A stretch of 49,671 bases of DNA from an uncultured Oscillibacter sp. (lineage in GTDB: Bacteria; Bacillota; Clostridia; Oscillospirales; Oscillospiraceae): positions 9,785 through 59,455 of the forward strand of contig CAJTJA010000008.1 of the NCBI GenBank assembly GCA_910576845.1, written 5' to 3'. Each line of letters starts with the position of its first letter. The stretch's first letter is position 1. Below the pieces are notes generated by a model. It had not been told where the DNA came from. It saw only the letters and a list, made by a program, of their open reading frames with translations, and searched no databases. This document shows, one piece after another, positions 35,526 through 44,605 of this stretch. A program made the translations under genes and the position numbers.

Positions 35526-36188
35526 TTACACCTGCTTCAGCACCGTTCGGACAAAAAAACCGCCGAGGAGGCACGGTACGGAGAAGCCGATCAGCAGCAG
35601 ATAAATTCCACTGATGGGAAGTTCCAGCACCGCAAACAGCAGCGTTCCGTATACCGCCAGCGCCGCCAGCGCCGCCCGGAGGGGCTTTGCCGCCCCCAAA
35701 ACCAGCGCGGGACGCAGACATTCCCGAACACTTCTTTCCATCGTCAAAAGGCCGTAAAAATAGGTGGACGCCAGCAGCGTCAAAAGAAACACCGTTGAGC
35801 AAAGCATAAAGGGCAGGAACATCACCCACTGCTCCGCCGCATGCCCAAGATAAAACCACACGCCGCATAGTGAGAGGACCAGCGGGAGCGCAGTGGCGAA
35901 GAAAGCAGCATACGCCCGCTTCCAATATTTTCGAAACGCGGTACGGTAGTGGTAAAGCAGGGTCACCGGCTGATCCAAAATCATCATCCAAACTACATGG
36001 TTCATGGCAAAGACAGCTACAGGAATCGTCACGATGGGAATACAGCTTAAAAGAAACAGCAGATTCAGCTTCACCAGTGTCGCGCACTCCAGGGACAAAA
36101 TCTCTGCAAAACGGGCGACGCCGGTTTTTTCCGGCTCATCGGGGCTTATTCCGGGCCCTGGCGCGGCATAATCTTTTCGGAAAAACAT
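35526..36188 (-). CDS. YesL/DUF624 family membrane protein
   Basis: A 220-aa integral membrane protein with about five hydrophobic segments. The N-terminal LVKLNLLFLLSCIPIVTIPVA and the later YRTAFRKYWKRAYAAFF are typical of DUF624 (YesL), small proteins found near sugar ABC importers in Firmicutes. Their role is not known. AGGAGGG precedes the ATG. It is divergent from the MsmX-type ATPase gene, which supports a link with sugar import. Confidence 0.85.
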   Translation of the reverse strand: MFFRKDYAAPGPGISPDEPEKTGVARFAEILSLECATLVKLNLLFLLSCIPIVTIPVAVFAMNHVVWMMILDQPVTLLYHYRTAFRKYWKRAYAAFFATALPLVLSLCGVWFYLGHAAEQWVMFLPFMLCSTVFLLTLLASTYFYGLLTMERSVRECLRPALVLGAAKPLRAALAALAVYGTLLFAVLELPISGIYLLLIGFSVPCLLGGFFVRTVLKQV

Positions 36189-36333
36189 ACCCAGTCCCTC
36201 CTGCTCTGTTTTTAAAGCAATAATATATCACAGTCCCTTTTCCGGCGCAAGGGCAAAAAGCTGACCTGCCGGGTAATTTTTCCGCCTTTTCTCCAAGTGT
36301 CGCTTTTTTACCGCCGCTATCAGAAAATCACCC

Positions 36334-36362
36334 TTGTGCTCTCAAAAGGCCCGTGCTATGCT
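36334..36362 (+). promoter_or_regulatory. putative promoter of the ABC ATPase gene
   Basis: TTGTGC (36334-36339) and TATGCT (36357-36362) with a 17-base spacer, 31 bases before the start codon. Confidence 0.55.
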
Positions 36363-36393
36363 GATGCCAAAATTACTGAGGAGGAGTTCCATC

Positions 36394-37491
36394 ATGGCCA
36401 GTATTACTTTTAAGCATGTCGAAAAAACCTACCCCGGCAACGTAACCGTTGTCCCCGATTTGAACCTGGAAATTCAGGACAAAGAATTTGTGATTCTGGT
36501 GGGGCCCTCCGGCTGCGGCAAGTCCACTACCCTGCGGATGATCGCCGGCCTGGAGGATATCACCAGCGGCGAGCTGTATATCGGCGACCGGGTGGTCAAC
36601 GACGTGGCCCCCAAGGATCGGGATATCGCCATGGTGTTCCAGAATTACGCCCTGTATCCCCACATGACTGTTTATAAAAATATCGCTTTCGGCCTGACTC
36701 TCCAGAAGATTCCCCAGGACGAGATCGACCGCCGGGTCCACGAGGCCGCCCGGGCTTTGGACCTGGAACATCTGCTCAACCGCAAGCCCAAAGCTCTCTC
36801 CGGCGGACAGCGCCAGCGTGTAGCCCTGGGACGGGCCATGGTACGCAATCCCGCCGTGTTCCTGCTGGACGAACCGCTTTCCAACCTCGACGCCAAGCTT
36901 CGCACTGCTATGCGGGCAGAGATCAGCCGTCTCCACAAGCGCCTTCAGACCACTTTTGTCTATGTTACCCACGACCAGACTGAGGCCATGACCATGGGCG
37001 ACCGGATCGTGGTCATGAAGAATGGCATTATCCAGCAGAATGACACTCCGCAGAACCTTTACGACTATCCCTGCAATCTCTTTGTAGCGGGCTTCATCGG
37101 CTCTCCCCAGATGAACTTCATGGACGCCGTCATCGCTGAGGAAAACGGTCACTATGTGGCCAAGACCTGCGGCAGCACCATAACCCTGCCTGATCGGATG
37201 GACAAGAAGGCCCTGGGGACCTATGCGGGCAAAACCGTGGTTCTGGGCGTCCGGCCTGAGGACCTGGACCCTGTGACGGACGGCGGCTCCCACGACCTGG
37301 AAGCCACCATCGAGATCGCTGAGCTGATGGGCGCAGAAACGCATCTCCACCTGGACTGCCAGGGCAGCAAGCTGGTCGTAAAGGCTCCCTCCACTTATCC
37401 CGGCCGGGTAGGCGACGCCGCCGCCCTCACCCTGGACAAAAACAAAATTCATCTCTTTGACAAAGAAACCGAATTGGCCATTGCCCATTGA
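36394..37491 (+). CDS. msmX: sugar ABC transporter ATP-binding protein (MsmX/UgpC type)
   Basis: A 365-aa ATPase of the CUT1 type. Walker A is GPSGCGKST (36-44), the signature is LSGGQRQR (135-142), Walker B is VFLLDEP with Asp159-Glu160, and the switch His lies in YVTHDQTEAMT. The last 130 residues form the OB-like regulatory domain (VLGVRPEDLDPV). MsmX-type ATPases serve several sugar importers. Here both the GH112-linked and the alpha-galactosidase-linked importers lack an ATPase gene, so this one probably powers both. It has its own promoter and GAGGAGG. A 183-bp gap separates it from the AraC gene. Confidence 0.95.
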   Translation: MASITFKHVEKTYPGNVTVVPDLNLEIQDKEFVILVGPSGCGKSTTLRMIAGLEDITSGELYIGDRVVNDVAPKDRDIAMVFQNYALYPHMTVYKNIAFGLTLQKIPQDEIDRRVHEAARALDLEHLLNRKPKALSGGQRQRVALGRAMVRNPAVFLLDEPLSNLDAKLRTAMRAEISRLHKRLQTTFVYVTHDQTEAMTMGDRIVVMKNGIIQQNDTPQNLYDYPCNLFVAGFIGSPQMNFMDAVIAEENGHYVAKTCGSTITLPDRMDKKALGTYAGKTVVLGVRPEDLDPVTDGGSHDLEATIEIAELMGAETHLHLDCQGSKLVVKAPSTYPGRVGDAAALTLDKNKIHLFDKETELAIAH

Positions 37492-37674
37492 CGTCCTTTG
37501 AAAAATAGCAGTATTAAAATTTTACATGGCGAAGACCGGCAATAAGGCCGGCCGAAGCGGCGGCGTGCATGTTTCTGCTGCCCCGTAAACATACACCGTC
37601 CCGTTCAAGCAGCCGCTGCTCCCGGCTTTATCAAGACGGGGGCAGCGAAGACCAATCAACCATGGAGGTTTCCT

Positions 37675-38541
37675 ATGCCCCCACGCGCCAATGAAAAACG
37701 AGATATTCGGCCCGCAGCCCCGGACCCCACCGTCCAGGAGCTGTTAACTCTGCCCTTGGTCCGATTCCTCCCTCTCTCCGCTGGAGACCGGCTCACTGGC
37801 TACGGCCAAACGGGAGATTATGTTCTGGCCGCAGCCGTAAAGGGAAACCTGACCGTCTCCGCCTATGACCATTATGCCCTGCTGGACACAGGGCAGGCCT
37901 TTCTTTTGAAGGAGCCTGGAAATTATACAATCCAGGCTGTCTCCGACGGTGTATACCTGCTCCTTCTGCTCCGGGGCGGGCTGGTTTCCCAACTGCTGTC
38001 GGTCTGTCTGAACAGAGGAAGCGCCCTCTTCCACGCCGGAGCGGCAGCAGTCCGTGAGGCCGCGCTGTCCCTGGCAGTGCTGGAGGATGAACGCGGCCCG
38101 GCTCCCGGTGAAACGGCCTCCGCCCTGGCCTACACCATGCTGCTCAAGCTTCGGGCTCTGCCTGAGCGGCCGCGGACAGATGCCGCCTCTCCTTTGGTAG
38201 AAGCGGCCGCCGCCATCATCCAGGAAGAGTTCCCCTTTTTGGAAGGGGTCGACGAACTGGCGGAACGCCTGGAGGTCTCCGCCGCTCACCTGGGCCGGGT
38301 GTTCACCAAAAAAATCGGCATCTCTCCGGGGAAATACATCACCCGGGTACGGATCGAATACGCCAAACTGCTTCTCCGAGACCCGGATACCACTATCAGC
38401 TATGTGGCCGAAGCCTCCGGTTTCGCCAATGCCAACTATTTCGCCAAGGTTTTCCGGCGGGAAACCGGCATGTCTCCCAGCGAATACCTGGAGGGCTCCC
38501 CCGGGCCTACGTCAGGGAACATCCCGCATTTTGGCATATAA
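37675..38541 (+). CDS. AraC family transcriptional regulator
   Basis: A 288-aa regulator. The N-terminal part (to about 110) looks like a small cupin sensor domain (GDYVLAAAVKGNLTVSAYDH, LKEPGNYTIQAV). The C-terminal 100 residues hold two helix-turn-helix units of the AraC type (LAERLEVSAAHLGRVFTKKIG and ISYVAEASGFANANYFAKVF). TGGAGG lies 6 bases before the ATG. It sits just upstream of the second sugar importer and the alpha-galactosidase and probably activates them when an alpha-galactoside is present. Confidence 0.9.
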   Translation: MPPRANEKRDIRPAAPDPTVQELLTLPLVRFLPLSAGDRLTGYGQTGDYVLAAAVKGNLTVSAYDHYALLDTGQAFLLKEPGNYTIQAVSDGVYLLLLLRGGLVSQLLSVCLNRGSALFHAGAAAVREAALSLAVLEDERGPAPGETASALAYTMLLKLRALPERPRTDAASPLVEAAAAIIQEEFPFLEGVDELAERLEVSAAHLGRVFTKKIGISPGKYITRVRIEYAKLLLRDPDTTISYVAEASGFANANYFAKVFRRETGMSPSEYLEGSPGPTSGNIPHFGI

Positions 38542-38731
38542 TGTAAAATGATGGAAGCGCCGAGGCGTTTCCTGTTTACCATACAGGCCAAAACCCTCCA
38601 TTTTGCACAAACAAAAAATACTTAAACTGTAAAAAACTAATGAATTTTTCAAAAATATGCCAAGATGCCATGTGACTTGCGCAAAAAGCGCTATTTCTAA
38701 CATTTTGGTATATTTTATAAAATCCAGTCCA

Positions 38732-38761
38732 TTTACAGAACCCCATGGGTAGTATTATGAT
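38732..38761 (+). promoter_or_regulatory. putative promoter of the alpha-galactoside importer
   Basis: TTTACA (38732-38737) and TATGAT (38756-38761) with an 18-base spacer, about 48 bases before the binding-protein start. The 190 bases upstream are AT-rich and are the likely site for the AraC regulator. A small hairpin (GGAAGCGCC / GGCGTTTCC, 38553-38572) follows the AraC gene. Confidence 0.5.
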
Positions 38762-38809
38762 TCCATTAGTTGAAACGACCCGGCTAATTTGAAGCAGAGG
38801 AGTGGAGTT

Positions 38810-40108
38810 ATGAAAAGAATCCCCCGCGCCGCCGCCATCGCTCTGGCCCTCACGCTGCTGCTGAGCCTTTGCGGCTGCGGCGCCGCCGACGGCAAAACCC
38901 ACCTGACATTCCAAATTTGGGATGTCTACCAGAGGGACAGCATGGTAGCCATCTGCGACGCCTACACGGCAAAGAACCCGGATATTGTCATTGATGTGCA
39001 GGTCACAAGCTGGAACGAGTACTGGACCAAGCTGGAGGCTGCCGCCGAGAGCAACACTATGCCGGACATTTTCTGGATGCACACCAACCAGATCTTGTAC
39101 TACACAGAGTTCGGCATGCTGGCGGATGTGACAAATCTTTATGACGATGTGGACCCTGATTATTATGCAAAGCATTTCTCCGAAATCTCCATCGGCAACG
39201 CTCAGGGTTCTGACGGAAAGCTGTATGGTGTACCCAAGGATAAGGACAATATTGTTCTGGCGTACAACAAAGAAATGTTTGATGCCGCCGGTGTGGCTTA
39301 TCCCGATGAGAATTGGACCTGGGATGACATGATGGATGCCTCTCAGAAAGTCTACGATGCCACAGGCAAATACGGCTACATGGCCTATAACGACGATCAG
39401 TGCGGCTACTGGAACTTTGTCTACCAGGCCGGCGGATGCATCCTCACGGAAGACAAGACCCAAGGCGGCTTCGACCAGGAGGGTACCCGAAAGGCCATGG
39501 ATTTCTACATTGGCATTCAGGATCAGCCCTGGTGTCCCGACCAAACTTACTTTGCCGAGACCACGCCCCAGACAGCGTTCTTCTCTGAGGGCGGCTGCAT
39601 GTACTTAGAGGGCAACTGGAACCTGTGGGCTATGCAGGAGAACTTCCCTGAGATGCGGGGCAAATGGAATATCGCGCCCCTGCCTAAGTGCCCTGATCCC
39701 GTTCAGGGAGACGGCCGGGCCACCATCTCCAACGGCCTGTGCTATTCTACCGCCGCCCACGGCAAAACCCGGGACATTGCCCTGGATGTCATCAAGTTTT
39801 TCGGCACTGAGGAAGCCCAGCTGATCGCCAGCGGATACGGCGCCGCGGTCTCCGCATACAATGGCACGGAACAGCCCTACTTTGACGCTTTCGCGAATGC
39901 AGGCTACGATCTGGACCTGGAGATTATCAACGACCAGTTCGAATACGGCGTTCAGAGCGTCAACAACTCTGCCCGCCCCAAGTGGAAAGCCCCCTTGCTG
40001 GATGAATTGAATAAAATCTATAACGGTCAGCAGAGCTTTGACGCCGGTATGGACAATATCCAGAACATCATCAACACCGAGACCGCCAAAAAATTGGCGA
40101 ATGAGTGA
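38810..40108 (+). CDS. sugar ABC transporter substrate-binding lipoprotein
   Basis: A family 1 solute-binding protein, 432 aa. The lipoprotein signal ends near Cys23 (LLLSLCGCG). The mature chain follows the family plan: TFQIWDVYQRDSMVAICDAY, DIVIDVQVTSWNEYWTKLEA, MPDIFWMH, KLYGVPKDKDNIVLAYNKEMFDAAG and GGCMYLEGNWNLWAM. It should capture a sugar outside the cell for the two permeases that follow. The alpha-galactosidase gene downstream suggests raffinose- or melibiose-like sugars. ATG at 38810 has AGAGGAG upstream. Unlike the other two importers here, no hairpin separates it from its permease gene. Confidence 0.93.
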   Translation: MKRIPRAAAIALALTLLLSLCGCGAADGKTHLTFQIWDVYQRDSMVAICDAYTAKNPDIVIDVQVTSWNEYWTKLEAAAESNTMPDIFWMHTNQILYYTEFGMLADVTNLYDDVDPDYYAKHFSEISIGNAQGSDGKLYGVPKDKDNIVLAYNKEMFDAAGVAYPDENWTWDDMMDASQKVYDATGKYGYMAYNDDQCGYWNFVYQAGGCILTEDKTQGGFDQEGTRKAMDFYIGIQDQPWCPDQTYFAETTPQTAFFSEGGCMYLEGNWNLWAMQENFPEMRGKWNIAPLPKCPDPVQGDGRATISNGLCYSTAAHGKTRDIALDVIKFFGTEEAQLIASGYGAAVSAYNGTEQPYFDAFANAGYDLDLEIINDQFEYGVQSVNNSARPKWKAPLLDELNKIYNGQQSFDAGMDNIQNIINTETAKKLANE

Positions 40109-40122
40109 AAGGAGGCTTTTCT

Positions 40123-41016
40123 GTGAATAAGGGAGTGAAAATGTCCGCTGCCGCCAAGCGGGAGCAGAACTGGGCTTATATCATGGTGGCCCCCACCATT
40201 ATCGGCTTGATTGTACTGAACCTGTGGCCCTTCGTCCAGACACTGTACACCAGCTTCTGCGAACATCTGGGCTTCGGCAATTACAAGTTTGTCGGCCTCC
40301 AAAACTACATCGACATCTTCCAGCGCCCGGAATTCTGGCGGGCCACTTGGAATACCATTTACTTCTGCATTCTCACCGTGCCCCTGGGCCTGTTCCTGTC
40401 TCTGCTGGTAGCTATGCTGCTCAACGCCAAGATTAAGGGCAAGGGCGCCTTCCGTACCATTTTCTTCCTGCCCATGGTCTGTGCCCCCGCCGCTGTCACC
40501 ATGGTGTGGCGCTGGATTTTTAACGGCGAGTACGGCATTTTGAATCAGGTTATGGGAACTCACATCGGCTGGATCACCGATCCCAACGTGGTCATGATTG
40601 CCTGCGCTGTAGTGGCCATCTGGAGCAACATTGGTTATGACGCAGTCCTTCTGCTGGCAGGCCTCCAGAATATTTCCAAATCCTATTATGAGGCGGCCAG
40701 CATCGACGGCGCCAACAAGATCACCCAATTCTTCCACATCACTCTGCCCATGGTCTCTCCCACACTGTTCGTGGTCATGATCATGCGGCTGATGGCCTCC
40801 GTGAAGGTATATGACCTCATTTACATGATGGTGGAGGACACAAATCCCGCCGTTACCAGCGTACAGAGCCTGATGTACCTGTTCTACCGCGAGTCCTTCG
40901 TGGCGGGCAGCCGCGGCAGCGGCAGCGCCATCGTGATCTGGACCGTGCTTCTCATTGGCCTTGTAACCGTCATTCAGTTCCTCGGCCAGAAGAAGTGGGT
41001 CAACTACGACGTGTAA
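40123..41016 (+). CDS. sugar ABC transporter permease (MalF type)
   Basis: A 297-aa CUT1 permease with about six membrane segments. The EAA loop reads YEAASIDGANKITQFFHITLP in the last third. GTG at 40123 lies 7 bases after AAAGGAGG and was chosen; ATG at 40141 is also possible. It follows the binding-protein gene by 14 bp and precedes the second permease gene by 12 bp. Confidence 0.93.
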   Translation: MNKGVKMSAAAKREQNWAYIMVAPTIIGLIVLNLWPFVQTLYTSFCEHLGFGNYKFVGLQNYIDIFQRPEFWRATWNTIYFCILTVPLGLFLSLLVAMLLNAKIKGKGAFRTIFFLPMVCAPAAVTMVWRWIFNGEYGILNQVMGTHIGWITDPNVVMIACAVVAIWSNIGYDAVLLLAGLQNISKSYYEAASIDGANKITQFFHITLPMVSPTLFVVMIMRLMASVKVYDLIYMMVEDTNPAVTSVQSLMYLFYRESFVAGSRGSGSAIVIWTVLLIGLVTVIQFLGQKKWVNYDV

Positions 41017-41028
41017 GGAGGAGACGAA

Positions 41029-41871
41029 ATGAAAAGCAGCGCTTCTCTGACCCGGAGCAAACGGATCACCACCTTTTTGACCTATGCGGCGCTGATCCTG
41101 GGCTCTATTATCATGATCTTCCCCTTTGTGTGGATGATTCTCACCAGCTCCAAAACCATTCCCGAGAGTCTGGCAATTCCGCCCTCCATCTTCCCCAAGG
41201 AACTGATTCTGGACAACTTCACAGACGCCATGAAGAGCCTTCCATTCGTGAACCTGTACTGGAACACGGCGCTGATGATCGTCTTTCGGGTACTGTGCGC
41301 CATCGTGTTCAGCTCCATGGCGGGCTATGCCTTTGCCAAGCTGAACTTCAAGGGCAAAAACCTGCTCTTTGGCATCGTGCTGGTCCAGATGTCCCTGCCC
41401 AGCCAGATCTTCATTATCCCCCAGTATCAGATGATCGCCCACATGGGCCTGGCCAATACAATCTTCGCTTTGGTCTTCCCCGGCATTGTCAGCGCCTTCG
41501 GCGTATTCTTCCTGCGGCAGACCTATATGGGCATTCCCAATGAAATTGGTGAGGCCGCGTACTTAGACGGCTGCAACCAGTGGCAGACATTTACAAAGGT
41601 GATGTTTCCTCTGACGGGCACCTCCGTGGCGGCCCTGACCATCTTCACTGCGGTTTTCGCTTACAGCGACCTGATGTGGCCTCTGGTGGTCAACTCCGAT
41701 TTGAAGATGATGACCCTTTCTTCCGGTCTCGCCACCCTCCGCGGCCAGTTCACCACGAACTTCCCGGTACTGATGGCAGGCTCCCTGCTGGCTATGCTGC
41801 CCATGGTGATCTTATATCTGATTTTCCAGCGCCAGTTTATCGAGGGCATTGCCTCCACCGGCGGCAAATAA
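41029..41871 (+). CDS. sugar ABC transporter permease (MalG type)
   Basis: A 280-aa CUT1 permease, about six membrane segments, with the EAA loop IGEAAYLDGCNQWQTFTKVMF and a C-terminal QRQFIEGIASTGGK, typical of MalG-type subunits. AAGGAGGAG lies before the ATG. It completes the importer; energy should come from the MsmX-type ATPase. A 362-bp gap with a repeat and a separate promoter follows. Confidence 0.93.
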   Translation: MKSSASLTRSKRITTFLTYAALILGSIIMIFPFVWMILTSSKTIPESLAIPPSIFPKELILDNFTDAMKSLPFVNLYWNTALMIVFRVLCAIVFSSMAGYAFAKLNFKGKNLLFGIVLVQMSLPSQIFIIPQYQMIAHMGLANTIFALVFPGIVSAFGVFFLRQTYMGIPNEIGEAAYLDGCNQWQTFTKVMFPLTGTSVAALTIFTAVFAYSDLMWPLVVNSDLKMMTLSSGLATLRGQFTTNFPVLMAGSLLAMLPMVILYLIFQRQFIEGIASTGGK

Positions 41872-41937
41872 TCTGCTTTTCCCGAAACGCCATATGAGCA
41901 AAATTCCGGTAAAGCACGTTCCTGAAAAGAGGGAACA

Positions 41938-42012
41938 GCCAAAGAACGTTCGCTTCGCTCTGGCGGTCTCGTAATGTTTCAAGCCGGAGCGGCGGCCTTA
42001 CAGGCTCAGTGA
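41938..42012 (+). repeat. structured intergenic repeat, copy 2
   Basis: The second copy of the element at 3614-3682. CGCTCTGGC pairs with GCCGGAGCG (one T-G wobble) to form a 9-bp stem with a variable loop. The conserved outer arms and changing inside suggest that the folded RNA or DNA is what is kept. It again follows a MalG-type gene. Confidence 0.55.
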
Positions 42013-42146
42013 ATCGAAACCTTTTCCAACAAGTCATCCACCTTTCTTCCACACAGCCCCGGCCCGGCGCTTCGCCCCGCCGGGGCTGTCTGTATTCCAC
42101 AGGTTCTGCAAGAGGCGGTACAAAAAATTTGTGTATTTTTCCGTTC

Positions 42147-42175
42147 TTGTTTCTGCGCGAAAAAAAGCCTACAAT
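42147..42175 (+). promoter_or_regulatory. putative promoter of the alpha-galactosidase gene
   Basis: TTGTTT (42147-42152) and TACAAT (42170-42175) with a 17-base spacer, about 60 bases before the start codon, so the gene can be read apart from the importer. Confidence 0.5.
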
Positions 42176-42233
42176 TGCCGCAGTTCTATTCCTCAAAAAA
42201 CCTCAAAACTCATGACACTGCGAGGGAATTCTT

Positions 42234-44408
42234 ATGATACTTTGCGACAAGGGTCTTTTCACCCTGCACACAAAAAACACCACTTATCAGATGAAGGCCA
42301 ACAGCTACGGCGTTCTGCTGCACACCTACTACGGTCCCCGTGTCAGCGGCTGCGACCTTTCCTACCGTATTCAATACACTGACCGCAGCTTTGCCCCCAA
42401 TCCTGATGAGGATGGAGGAAGCCGCCTCTTTTCCTTGGACGCCATGCCGCAGGAATACTCCACCTGTGGTGTGGGCGACTACCGTCTCCCCTCTCTTGAG
42501 CTGGAGCTGCCATGTGGAAGCCGCAGCGCTGACCTGCGGTATAAATCATTTCGGTTGGAGCCTGGAAAGTACGCCCTGGAAGGCCTCCCTGCCTTTCGCG
42601 GGCCCGAAGGCGAAACTCTGGTGGTCGTTTTGGAGGATGCGGCCGCACAAGTGGATGTAGAGCTTTGGTATGGCGTGCTGGAGGACTATGACATCATCAC
42701 CCGGGCCGTCAAGATCATCAACCGGGGCGGCAAAACCGTCAAAATTCGCCAGGCCGCTTCCCTCTGTCTGGACTTTCAGAGAGGCGATCTGGACCTGATC
42801 ACCTTCGACGGAAAGCATGTCCTGGAACGCTGTCCCAACCGGGCCCCTCTGGTTCCCGGCACCCGGAGCGTGGGCAGCGTCCGGGGTACTTCCAGCCATC
42901 AGCACAACCCCTTTGTCATTCTCTGCGAGCATGACGCCGGGGAGGATCACGGCCTCTGCTTTGCCGCCTGCCTTCTCTACAGCGGCAATTTTGAAGCGGC
43001 TGTGGAGCGCGCTCAATTTGAGGATACCAGGCTGGTCATGGGCGTTCACCCCTATCATTTCTGCTGGCCTCTGGCCCCCGGCGAATCCTTTACTGCCCCG
43101 GAGGCGGCGCTGTGCTGTTCCAAAGAGGGCTTCTCCACCCTGAGTCACCGTCTCCACCGCTGCATTCGGGAGCGCCTGATCCAAAATCCCTGGGCAGGAC
43201 AGCCTCAGCGGGTGCTTATCAACAACTGGGAAGCCACCATGTTTGATTTTGATGCGGAGCGCCTAATCAAAATTGCCGAGAGCGCTGCCCCTATGGGTAT
43301 TGGGCTCTTTGTAATGGACGACGGCTGGTTCGGAGCCCGGGACACCGACACAGCGGGGCTGGGTGACTGGACTGTCAACGGCAGGAAGCTTCCCGGCGGC
43401 CTGGAAGCCCTGGTGCCCCGGATTAAAGCCCTGGGTATGGACTTTGGCATCTGGATTGAACCGGAGATGGTCAATGAGGACAGCGAACTCTATCGGGAAC
43501 ATCCGGACTGGGCTCTGCACATTCCCGGCCGTTCTAAAGTCCGGGGCCGTCAGCAGCTGGTGCTGGATTTTTCCCGGAAAGACGTCCGGGACCGGGTCTA
43601 CGGCGACTTGAAAAAGGTGCTCTCCAGCGCTGATATCTCCTATGTCAAATGGGATATGAACCGAAGCTTGGCTACTGCATGGTCCGCCGCTCTTCCGGCA
43701 GAACGGCAGGGAGAGGTTTACCACCGCTATGTTCTGGGTGTTTATGATATGCTGGAGCAGATGCGCCGGGATTTTCCCAGCGTCCTCATTGAGGGATGCA
43801 GCGGCGGCGGCGGGCGCTTTGACGCCGGAATGCTGTACTATACTCCTCAAATCTGGTGCAGCGACAATACCGACGCCATCGACCGGCTCCGCATTCAATA
43901 CGGCACCTCCTTCTGCTATCCCGTCGGCACAATGGGCGCTCATGTCTCCGCTGTCCCCAACGCTCAGACAGGACGCTCCGTTCCCATTGAGACCAGGGGC
44001 TTAGTTGCCATGAGCGGCACCTTCGGCTATGAAATGGACCTTGGACAGACCACGGAAGAAGAAAAGGAAATCATCCGCCGGCAGATATCTTTCTTTAAGG
44101 AACACTGCAAGCTGATTCAGGAGGGCGATTATTACCGTCTCAGCGATCCCTTCCAGAATGGTCCTTATACTGCCTGGCAGCAGGTTTCCCCCGATAAGCG
44201 GGAGGCCCTGGTCTCCATTGTCACCGGCACGGCCCATGGCGCTCCTCCCTTCCTCAACCTGCGGCTGAAGGGCCTGGACCCGGCTCTCTGCTACCATGTC
44301 AACGATGAGGGCAGCTATCCCGGCGACGTATTGATGGAAGCCGGATGGCCCCTCCCCATGCCCTGGGATGATTATCAGTCTGCACAGCTCTATCTCTCTG
44401 CGGTCTGA
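42234..44408 (+). CDS. GH36 alpha-galactosidase
   Basis: A 724-aa alpha-galactosidase of glycoside hydrolase family 36, full length and without a signal peptide, so it is cytoplasmic. An N-terminal beta-supersandwich (to about residue 320) precedes the barrel with the conserved INNWEATMFDF, VMDDGWFG and GIWIEPEMVNEDS. The nucleophile is Asp474 in YVKWDMNR and the acid/base is Asp544 in WCSDNTDAIDR, 70 residues apart as in characterised members; EGCSGGGGRFD also matches. It releases galactose from melibiose- or raffinose-type sugars. GAGGG lies before the ATG. It is the natural enzyme partner of the importer just upstream. Confidence 0.96.
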   Translation: MILCDKGLFTLHTKNTTYQMKANSYGVLLHTYYGPRVSGCDLSYRIQYTDRSFAPNPDEDGGSRLFSLDAMPQEYSTCGVGDYRLPSLELELPCGSRSADLRYKSFRLEPGKYALEGLPAFRGPEGETLVVVLEDAAAQVDVELWYGVLEDYDIITRAVKIINRGGKTVKIRQAASLCLDFQRGDLDLITFDGKHVLERCPNRAPLVPGTRSVGSVRGTSSHQHNPFVILCEHDAGEDHGLCFAACLLYSGNFEAAVERAQFEDTRLVMGVHPYHFCWPLAPGESFTAPEAALCCSKEGFSTLSHRLHRCIRERLIQNPWAGQPQRVLINNWEATMFDFDAERLIKIAESAAPMGIGLFVMDDGWFGARDTDTAGLGDWTVNGRKLPGGLEALVPRIKALGMDFGIWIEPEMVNEDSELYREHPDWALHIPGRSKVRGRQQLVLDFSRKDVRDRVYGDLKKVLSSADISYVKWDMNRSLATAWSAALPAERQGEVYHRYVLGVYDMLEQMRRDFPSVLIEGCSGGGGRFDAGMLYYTPQIWCSDNTDAIDRLRIQYGTSFCYPVGTMGAHVSAVPNAQTGRSVPIETRGLVAMSGTFGYEMDLGQTTEEEKEIIRRQISFFKEHCKLIQEGDYYRLSDPFQNGPYTAWQQVSPDKREALVSIVTGTAHGAPPFLNLRLKGLDPALCYHVNDEGSYPGDVLMEAGWPLPMPWDDYQSAQLYLSAV

Positions 44409-44444
44409 GTTAAAAGCGCCCTCTTCCGGCAGCGGCGCTATAGG

Positions 44445-44494
44445 TTACAAAATCAGAGGAGCAGGCCGGCGGCCCGCTCCCCTGATTTTTGTAA
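44445..44494. terminator. bidirectional terminator after the alpha-galactosidase gene
   Basis: A long, nearly perfect hairpin: TTACAAAATCAG, GGAGC and GGCCG pair with their complements and the right arm holds TTTTT. A smaller hairpin (AGCGCC / GGCGCT, 44414-44439) comes before it. It lies between converging genes and can stop both. Confidence 0.8.
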
Positions 44495-44605
44495 AGGTAC
44501 TGAAGCAGCTATCTGCCAGTGAAGGTCTCTCCAAACCACCGCTGAAAGCCTGTCAAATGTCCATTTCACGCAGCGGTTTTCTCTTCCGATAAAGAGTTAA
44601 TGGCT

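Noticed and set aside
34218..35798. 526-codon open frame opposite the RCC1-type gene
   Set aside because: It crosses the signal peptide region and the gene boundary of the exported protein, with no domain or ribosome site.
36373..37488. 371-codon open frame opposite the ABC ATPase gene
   Set aside because: It mirrors a clear ATPase with all motifs; its own product resembles nothing known.
40027..41442. 471-codon open frame opposite the permease genes
   Set aside because: It spans two real genes in reverse and is rich in His and Gly, a usual antisense artefact.
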